Assembly (NCBI GenBank): GCA_003567075.1
Contig: PXAU01000115.1
Span: forward strand, 1 to 18,297
Direction: 5' to 3'
DNA: 18,297 bases
Origin: Trueperaceae bacterium
GTDB lineage: Bacteria > Deinococcota > Deinococci > Deinococcales > Trueperaceae
Shown: piece after piece, positions 13,404-18,297 of the stretch
Layout of the letters: each line of letters begins with the position of its first letter
How positions within the stretch are numbered: the first letter of the stretch is position 1
Notes under the pieces: model-generated
The model's database searches: none
The model's input: the letters and a program-made list of their open reading frames with translations, nothing else
What the model was told of the DNA's origin: nothing
Program-made: the position numbers and the translations under genes

Positions 13404-15611
13404 ATGTCCTATCCCGCAAACGCGCTGACCGGAGCCAGCAGTCCCTACCTGCGGCAGCACGCGCACCAGCCGGTGGCGTGGCGCCCCTGGGGCCCGGAGG
13501 CCTTCGCCGAGGCGCGCGAGCGCGACGTGCCCGTGCTCGTGTCGATCGGCTACGCCGCATGCCACTGGTGCCACGTGATGGCGCACGAGTCGTTCGACGA
13601 CCCCGCCATCGCCGAGGTGATGAACGCCCACTTCGTCAACGTCAAGGTCGACCGTGAGGAGCGGCCCGACGTCGACGCCGTGTACATGAGCGCGACGCAG
13701 GCGCTCACCGGAAGTGGTGGTTGGCCGATGACCGTCGTCACGACCCCGGACGGACGCCCCTGGTTCGCCGGCACCTACTTCCCGCCCGAGGACCGCTTCG
13801 GCATGCCCTCGTTCCGGCGTCTGCTCGATGCCCTACGTGCTGCCTGGCACGAGCGCCGCGACGAGGTGGTGCGTTCGGCGGGCGAGATCACCGAGCGGCT
13901 CGGCCAGATGAGTGCCGGTCTGGCAGGACCGGTTCCGGGCGGTGCCGCGTCCGCCACTGCGCTGGCCGTGCTGGTGCGCCACTACGATGCGAAGCACGGC
14001 GGCTTCGGCGGCGCACCCAAGTTCCCACCCCACAGCGCGCTGCGCTGGTTGCTCGAACGCCCCGAAGGAGCCGGCACACCTGCGCTGGCGCCCGACGAGG
14101 TGGGCGCTGCGGCTTCGGCGCCCGATCACCGCACCATCACGGCGCCCGATGCGGCGACCATGCTGCACCACACGCTCAGGCGCATGACCGACGGCGGCAT
14201 CCACGACCAACTCCTCGGTGGCTTCGCTCGCTACGCGGTGGACGAGCGCTGGGCGGTGCCCCACTTCGAGAAGATGCTCTACGACAACGCCCAGCTCCTG
14301 CCGCTGCTGGCGCGCGCCGGTGCGCGCTTTGGCGACGCGCGGCTGTCGCTGGCGGCCGAGGGTGTGGTCCGCTGGGCGCTCGACACCATGCGGCTCGACG
14401 GGGTGACCTTCGCCGCGTCGCAAGACGCCGACAGCGAGGGCGAGGAAGGACGCTTCGCTACCTTCACCCCGCGCGACCTCGAGCGCGCGTTGGACGACCC
14501 CGACGAGCGGCGCTTCGCCGCGGCCCTGTTCGGCATCGACGAGGTGGGCCAGCTGGAAGGCCGCTCGGTGTTGGCGTACCGCGGCCTGGAGAACCCGGCG
14601 GTGCGTTCGGCGCTCGGCCCCGACGCGGTTGATCCGGTACGCGCGGTTGCACGCGAGGAGCGCGTGCGGGCTGCGCTCGTCGCCAGCCGGCACGAACGCG
14701 TACCGCCGGCCACGGACGACAAGGTCATCACCTCGTGGAACGCGCTGATGGTGCGCGGCTTGGCGGAGGCCGCGCCGTGGCTGCCCGGTCCCTTGGCGGC
14801 CGAGGCGCGCTCAGCCGCGGTCGCCTGCGCGGACGCCGTCTGGGAACGCGCCTGGGACGGCAGCAGGCTGCACCACCTGGCATCGGCCGAGGCCGCCGAG
14901 GGCAGCTCCGGCGCGGCGGTGCCGGCGGCGGCTCCCGCGGCTGCTCCGGCGTTGCTCGAAGACGCCGCCGCGTACGGCCTGGCGGCCCTTGCGCTGCACC
15001 GCGCTACCGGTATGGCGCGCTTCCTGGCGCGGGCCCTCACGCTCGCCGACGTCGTCGAACGCGACTTCGCAGACGGGTCGGGCGGCTTTTTCACCACGCC
15101 ACATGACGGGGAGGCGCTGGTGATCCGTCCGCGCTCCACCCTCGATGGGCCGATGCCCTCCGAGTACGGGCTCGCCGCCGAGTTGCTCGCCTGGGTAGCG
15201 GCCTGGACCGACGACAGGCAGCGGGCGGCGCGGGCGCGCTCGGCGCTGCGCGGCATCGAGCCGCTGACCGAGCGTGCGCCCACCGCGATCGCCTCGCTGC
15301 TTGGGGTCCGCGAGCGGCTCGAGACCGCGCCGGTCGAGGTGATCGTGGCCGGTCCCGCTGCCGACGCGACGACCCAGGCGCTGCTTGCCTGCGCTGATCG
15401 TGACGCACCAGACCACGCGTTGGTGGGGCTGGTACCGGAGGACCCCGCGCTTGCGACGCGCGTCCCGTGGTTCGAGGGCCGCGTCGCCGAGCGACCGACC
15501 GCGTTCGTCTGCTTCGCAGGGAGCTGCCGCGTGCCGGTGCACGCGCCCGATGCGCTCGTGGCGCAACTGGACGAGGCGCGGGCCGAGGTGGGCGCAGCGC
15601 CGCGTCCCTGA
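13404..15611 (+). CDS. DUF255 thioredoxin-fold protein (YyaL/SPATA20 family)
   Basis: A 735-residue protein of the conserved family that includes bacterial YyaL and vertebrate SPATA20 (SSP411). Residues about 1-160 are a thioredoxin-like DUF255 domain opening with NALTGASSPYLRQHAHQPV and carrying the redox-like motif Cys53-His-Trp-Cys56 followed by HVM; DREERPDVDAVYM and SGGWPMTVV are also family marks. The rest (about 165-730) is an (alpha/alpha)-barrel related to N-acylglucosamine 2-epimerase and glycosidase folds, with FGGAPKFPPHSAL, GGIHDQLLGGFARYAVDERWAVPHFEKMLYD split over 255-285, ASQDADSEGEEG and TSWNALMVRGLAEAAP. No signal peptide is present. The biochemical activity is not established. 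A Pro/Ala stretch near 505-515 looks like a local insertion. The start has a TANNNT box 5 nt upstream. Confidence 0.9.
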   Translation: MSYPANALTGASSPYLRQHAHQPVAWRPWGPEAFAEARERDVPVLVSIGYAACHWCHVMAHESFDDPAIAEVMNAHFVNVKVDREERPDVDAVYMSATQALTGSGGWPMTVVTTPDGRPWFAGTYFPPEDRFGMPSFRRLLDALRAAWHERRDEVVRSAGEITERLGQMSAGLAGPVPGGAASATALAVLVRHYDAKHGGFGGAPKFPPHSALRWLLERPEGAGTPALAPDEVGAAASAPDHRTITAPDAATMLHHTLRRMTDGGIHDQLLGGFARYAVDERWAVPHFEKMLYDNAQLLPLLARAGARFGDARLSLAAEGVVRWALDTMRLDGVTFAASQDADSEGEEGRFATFTPRDLERALDDPDERRFAAALFGIDEVGQLEGRSVLAYRGLENPAVRSALGPDAVDPVRAVAREERVRAALVASRHERVPPATDDKVITSWNALMVRGLAEAAPWLPGPLAAEARSAAVACADAVWERAWDGSRLHHLASAEAAEGSSGAAVPAAAPAAAPALLEDAAAYGLAALALHRATGMARFLARALTLADVVERDFADGSGGFFTTPHDGEALVIRPRSTLDGPMPSEYGLAAELLAWVAAWTDDRQRAARARSALRGIEPLTERAPTAIASLLGVRERLETAPVEVIVAGPAADATTQALLACADRDAPDHALVGLVPEDPALATRVPWFEGRVAERPTAFVCFAGSCRVPVHAPDALVAQLDEARAEVGAAPRP

Positions 15612-15660
15612 TCGGGCTGGCTGCCAGGGGTAGGGGTAGCCGGACATCAGAACGAGCGCC

Positions 15661-15696
15661 CTGGCTCAGGTCGGCGTGGGCTGGCTCAGGTCGGCG
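15661..15696. repeat. Direct repeat spanning a gene end
   Basis: CTGGCTCAGGTCGGCG occurs twice (15661-15676 and 15681-15696), 4 nt apart. The second copy contains the stop codon of the minus-strand PD-(D/E)XK-like gene, and the first repeats that stop signal just beyond it. This looks like a small local duplication of the gene's 3' end. Confidence 0.8.
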
Positions 15697-16360
15697 GCGC
15701 AATCTGGTAGCTGGGCGAGCGCCCCGAACGCCCCGCCGGCACGATCACGCCCGCCTCGCGCAGCACGAACGCCGCTCGACGCGCCACCCCGCGTCGGGTC
15801 GTGCGACCAGCGGCCAGGTCGAGGGTGGTGAAGCGCTCGGGCAGGGATGGTGGCAAGGCCCGCAACCAAGCGCGAGCGCCGCGCAGGCGTTCACGGCCGG
15901 TCACGGCCAGCAGGCGCCGCTCGACGCTCATCCAGCCTCGCCGTCGCCAGGACGCCCCCGCGCGTCGCTCGCGCGTCTCCTCGTCGTGCACGAGCACGAC
16001 CTCGATCTCGAGGTTGGGGTGATCGAGGAAGCGCGGGATGCCGACGAGTTCGGCCAGCGCATCGAGCAGGTCGGCACGCTTCGGTGAGCGACGCCGCACC
16101 TCGCCCTCGGGGCCGCGCCGTACGATCCATCGCTGGTTGGCGACCGGCACGACGACGCGCATCTCGTGCAGCGGGAGCAGCCGCTCGAGCTTGGGGCGCA
16201 GCTTGCCGATGTGGCGCGTCTGGACCTCGATCAGCAGGCCGTCGCTCACAGCGTCCACGACGTAGCCGTCCACACGGACCTCGAAGCGCGCTCCGGGCGG
16301 GGCCAGGGCGCGCTTCAGCTCGGCGTGCAAGGCGGACTCGTTGAGGTCGCCGATGGCCAC
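15686..16360 (-). CDS. PD-(D/E)XK-nuclease-like protein of unknown function
   Basis: A 224-residue cytoplasmic protein. The first 60 residues show the pattern of the PD-(D/E)XK nuclease-like fold: LNESALHAELK with Glu8, FEVRVDGYVVDAV with Asp36 and LLIEVQTRHIGKLRPKLERL with Glu45-x-Gln47, where Gln stands for the usual Lys. Similar small proteins starting with LNE-LH and containing IE(V/I)QT occur in many bacteria without known function. Residues about 130-220 are Arg-rich and look like a winged-helix region (TLDLAAGRTTRRGVARRAAFVLREAG), which could bind DNA. The GTG at 16360 is chosen because TAGCCT ends 6 nt before it on the minus strand. No modification enzyme, helicase or toxin partner is adjacent, so a defence role is unsupported. 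Confidence 0.8.
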   Translation of the reverse strand: MAIGDLNESALHAELKRALAPPGARFEVRVDGYVVDAVSDGLLIEVQTRHIGKLRPKLERLLPLHEMRVVVPVANQRWIVRRGPEGEVRRRSPKRADLLDALAELVGIPRFLDHPNLEIEVVLVHDEETRERRAGASWRRRGWMSVERRLLAVTGRERLRGARAWLRALPPSLPERFTTLDLAAGRTTRRGVARRAAFVLREAGVIVPAGRSGRSPSYQIAPPT

Positions 16361-16366
16361 ATGGGC

Positions 16367-16372
16367 AGGCTA
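16367..16372 (-). promoter_or_regulatory. TANNNT -10 box of the PD-(D/E)XK-like gene
   Basis: On the minus strand TAGCCT is followed by 6 nt and the GTG at 16360, with no ribosome site. This predicts a leaderless mRNA. Confidence 0.4.
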
Positions 16373-16439
16373 CCGTGTCCGTCTTGGTTCGCGCCTACGG
16401 CGCGGCCAAGGCGCCGCCCTCGGCCGCCATGCTGGTCGC

Positions 16440-16778
16440 ATGGTCGACGCAGCGGATCCCGACGCCAACGGTCCCCACACACCACCCACCGCGGACGAAC
16501 GTGGCACCGTACCGGCACGACTGGCCCGATGCGCGGGCGAGGTGTCGCGCGAGGGTCAGGGCTGGACCTGGCGCGGCCGACTACCGGCCGAGGCCGTCGC
16601 GGACCTGCTCCGACGCGCGCTCACCGGTACGCCGGTGTCGCTCGCGGGACCGGCCGTAGCACCCTCGCAGGTGCATGTGCGAGCCGTTTGGTTCGACGCC
16701 GCGCACGGCAGCGCCGCCTGCGAGCTCGTCGCTGGCGACATCGCCGTGGCGCCATCGAGGGCGCGCGGCATCGGATGA
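16440..16778 (+). CDS. Possible small hypothetical protein
   Basis: A possible 112-residue protein in the 560-bp space between two minus-strand genes (16361-16920). I do not recognise it. The middle reads WTWRGRLPAEAVADLLRRAL, with an amphipathic helix and hydrophobic pattern that look protein-like, and later QVHVRAVWFDAA; the N-terminus is low-complexity and rich in Pro, Thr and Asp. Codon third positions are less uniformly G or C than in neighbouring genes. Neither a ribosome site nor a TANNNT box precedes the ATG at 16440, and the frame stays open further upstream. It may be real or chance. The remaining 142 bp (16779-16920) hold only a short GTGGGC-rich stretch and no gene that I can support. 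Confidence 0.4.
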   Translation: MVDAADPDANGPHTPPTADERGTVPARLARCAGEVSREGQGWTWRGRLPAEAVADLLRRALTGTPVSLAGPAVAPSQVHVRAVWFDAAHGSAACELVAGDIAVAPSRARGIG

Positions 16779-16920
16779 GGGGTCTTCCGAGCCGACGGGT
16801 GGCGCTCGCGCACGCGTTCGGGTGCAGGGCCTCGGCGGGGAGCGCAGGTGAGAACGCCAGCACGCGGCCGCGCTGGGCGTGGGCGTGGGCGCAGGCGAGG
16901 CTGTCCGCCAAGGGCCGGGG

Positions 16921-17466
16921 TCAGCCGCAGGTGGGCGGCTCGGCCGGGGGGAGACCGCTGCGGTCGTAGCTCGTGTGGTGGGCCTGGCTCCGCAGCGCGA
17001 AGCTGGCGCCATCCACCGCGCATGCCACCGCCAGCACACCACCCAGGTGGTCGAGCTCGTGCTGGAGGAGTTCGGACAGGTCGCCAGCCAGCGGCCACCG
17101 CTGCGTCTGGCCCTGCAGATCGCGGTAGACGAGGGTGACGTGCGCGTGTCGCCGGACCTTCACCAACAGCTCGGGGAAGCTCATGCAGTCGTCCCAGACC
17201 TCCACCAGCGCCTCGGAGCGGTCTTCGAGGCGCGGGTTCACGAACACGTGGGGTTGCCCCACATGGAGGTAGACCACCTGGCGCAGGTCGCCGACCTGCG
17301 GTGCGGCGATCGCCCTCCCTGCGCCCCAATGCCGCCGGAACGCCATCAGGGTGTCGTGCAGGTCGCGCACCAGCGGTCCGAGGTCAGCGAGCTCGTGGTC
17401 GGCCACCGGCCGGCAGGGGCGCAGCAGCCGTGGGTCGCCCAGCAGCAGGATGTCGCGAACGGCCAT
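16921..17466 (-). CDS. def: Peptide deformylase, divergent motif II
   Basis: A 181-residue metalloprotease-fold enzyme that should remove the N-formyl group from new proteins (EC 3.5.1.88). Motif I is GAGRAIAAPQVG (48-59, consensus GxGxAAxQ). Motif III is QHELDHLGG, with metal ligands His136 and His140 and catalytic Glu137. Motif II, normally EGCLS, reads DDCMS (92-96); the metal ligand Cys94 is kept but the Glu-Gly before it is Asp-Asp. The start LLLGDPRLLRPCRPV is normal. The C-terminal part after motif III (VLAVACAVDGASFALR) departs from the usual DHLxGxLxxDR. TAGCAT stands 6 nt before the ATG at 17466, suggesting a leaderless message. No methionyl-tRNA formyltransferase gene, a frequent neighbour, lies in the window, so this could be a second, specialised paralogue. 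Confidence 0.85.
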   Translation of the reverse strand: MAVRDILLLGDPRLLRPCRPVADHELADLGPLVRDLHDTLMAFRRHWGAGRAIAAPQVGDLRQVVYLHVGQPHVFVNPRLEDRSEALVEVWDDCMSFPELLVKVRRHAHVTLVYRDLQGQTQRWPLAGDLSELLQHELDHLGGVLAVACAVDGASFALRSQAHHTSYDRSGLPPAEPPTCG

Positions 17467-17472
17467 GCGGGC

Positions 17473-17478
17473 ATGCTA
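17473..17478 (-). promoter_or_regulatory. TANNNT -10 box of the peptide deformylase gene
   Basis: On the minus strand TAGCAT is followed by 6 nt and the ATG at 17466. There is no Shine-Dalgarno in between, which is consistent with a leaderless mRNA. Confidence 0.45.
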
Positions 17479-17551
17479 CGCCGCCGTGGACCGGGCGGAT
17501 CGTGCGCCCGCCCTCGAGCCCCGCCGCATCCGTACCACCCTCGTCGCACGG

Positions 17552-17584
17552 TAGGCTCACGCGCGAGACCCGTTGCCGAGGAGG
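17552..17584 (+). promoter_or_regulatory. -10-like box and strong ribosome site of the S10 peptidase gene
   Basis: TAGGCT (17552-17557) resembles a -10 box, identical to the one before adenine deaminase. GAGGAGG (17578-17584) is a near-perfect Shine-Dalgarno 6 nt before GTG 17591 and decides that start. Confidence 0.55.
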
Positions 17585-17590
17585 CCCACC

Positions 17591-18297
17591 GTGAGCGATA
17601 CCAGCCCCGCCAACGACGCGCCCGCCCCCGCCGCCGTCAGCCCGAGCGACGACCTCGTCACGCGCTATCACCAACGCGTCGTCGCCGGTCGCACGGTGCG
17701 ATACACCTCGCGGGCCGGCCGGGTGGTGCTGGCACAGGAGCGGACCGGCAAAGGTGCGCAGGAGGGCCGCTGGGAGGGCACCACGCCGGCCGCCGAGATG
17801 TTCGTCGTGGCCTACACCCAAGAAGGCGTCCGCGATCCAAGCGCGAGGCCGATCACGTTCTCGTTCAACGGTGGCCCCGGCTCCTCCTCGGTGTGGCTGC
17901 ACCTGGGCCTGCTCGGCCCGCGCCGCGTGCCACTGGAGGCCGACCCCGCCCCGAGCCCGCCGCCGTACCGTCTGGTGGACAACCACCACACCCTGCTGGC
18001 GCACAGCGATCTCGTGTTCATCGACCCGGTGTCGACGGGGTACAGCCGCGCCGTGAAGGGCGAGAAGCCGGCCGATTTCCACGGCCTCGACCCGGACGTG
18101 CGCTCGGTCGGCGACCTCATCCGCCTGTGGGTCTCCCGCGAGGCTCGCTGGAGCTCGCCCGTGTACCTGATCGGCGAGTCGTACGGCACCACCCGCGCCG
18201 CCGCGCTGGCGGCGTACCTGCAGGAGCGGCACGCGCTCTACCTGAGCGGCGTGATGCTGGTGTCGTCGATCCTCGATTTCGCCACGGCGCGCTTCGA
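17591..18297 (+). CDS. Serine carboxypeptidase-like S10 peptidase (5' part)
   Basis: The first 235 codons of a peptidase-S10-family alpha/beta-hydrolase; the window ends before its Asp and His. Family blocks are plain: ITFSFNGGPGSSSVWLHLG with the oxyanion-hole FNGGPGSSS at 92-100, LGPRRVPLEADP, LLAHSDLVFIDPVSTGYSRA (the DPVGTGYS-type block) and the nucleophile elbow LIGESYGTTRAA with catalytic Ser197. Characterised S10 enzymes cut C-terminal residues at acid pH in vacuoles or outside the cell. Here the N-terminus after GTG 17591 (Ser-Asp-Thr-Ser-Pro, then Pro/Ala-rich) has no signal peptide, so a cytoplasmic location is implied, which is odd for the family. It diverges from the deformylase gene. 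Confidence 0.9.
   Translation, partial: MSDTSPANDAPAPAAVSPSDDLVTRYHQRVVAGRTVRYTSRAGRVVLAQERTGKGAQEGRWEGTTPAAEMFVVAYTQEGVRDPSARPITFSFNGGPGSSSVWLHLGLLGPRRVPLEADPAPSPPPYRLVDNHHTLLAHSDLVFIDPVSTGYSRAVKGEKPADFHGLDPDVRSVGDLIRLWVSREARWSSPVYLIGESYGTTRAAALAAYLQERHALYLSGVMLVSSILDFATARF

Noticed and set aside
16166..16969. 267-codon plus-strand open frame across the PD-(D/E)XK-like start region
   Set aside because: Low-complexity Arg/Gly/Pro/Ala sequence, overlaps a better-supported gene and has no start signals.
15686..18297. Defence island or toxin-antitoxin reading of the nuclease-like gene region
   Set aside because: The neighbours are a DUF255 protein, a deformylase and a peptidase; no methylase, helicase, toxin, antitoxin or recombinase is present, and base composition does not shift clearly.

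Overview
This is a GC-rich, gene-dense stretch of bacterial chromosome that looks like core genome. I see no rRNA, tRNA, insertion sequence, integrase, CRISPR array or phage gene. The best guess for the source is a member of the Deinococcota, perhaps Trueperaceae-like. Four things point there. DnaK carries the roughly 22-residue insert typical of diderm lineages. The chaperone genes run dnaK-grpE-dnaJ, and DnaJ has no zinc finger, as in Thermus. Many start codons sit 5-7 nt behind a TANNNT -10 box, the leaderless arrangement known from Deinococcus. A HAIR-like operator lies before dnaK. No ribosomal marker is present, so the assignment is inference.

Layout. Positions 1-1400 hold a cysteine-free Crp/Fnr-family regulator followed by an NfuA-type Fe-S carrier, both on +. 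A single-domain response regulator (-) diverges from a two-gene purine salvage unit, adenine deaminase then guanine deaminase (+). Converging on these is a pentapeptide-repeat protein (-). Its upstream region, containing a perfect 9-bp inverted repeat with a -10-like box in each arm, is shared with a VTT/TVP38-type membrane protein (+) that has an unusual Arg/Gly-rich N-terminus. A membrane-anchored dienelactone-hydrolase-like protein follows. A YciI-family protein (-) converges on it across a hairpin.

Positions 7776-12641 are a proteostasis block: HAIR-like operator, consensus promoter and 110-nt leader, then dnaK-grpE-dnaJ, then an exported parvulin-type peptidyl-prolyl isomerase with its own -10 box. 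Two hairpins separate it from pdxH (-). PdxH diverges from a large DUF255/thioredoxin-fold protein (+) across only 32 bp, so the two promoters must overlap.

Positions 15686-18297 hold a PD-(D/E)XK-like protein of unknown role (-), a doubtful small ORF (+), a divergent peptide deformylase (-) and the first 235 codons of a serine carboxypeptidase-like S10 peptidase (+) that runs off the window.

The most rewarding signals are regulatory or structural: the repeated TANNNT-(5-7 nt)-start pattern, the HAIR-like site, the inverted-repeat divergent promoter, the cysteine ladder in the pentapeptide protein, the RGG tract on a membrane protein and the altered motif II in the deformylase. I found no convincing new multi-gene system.
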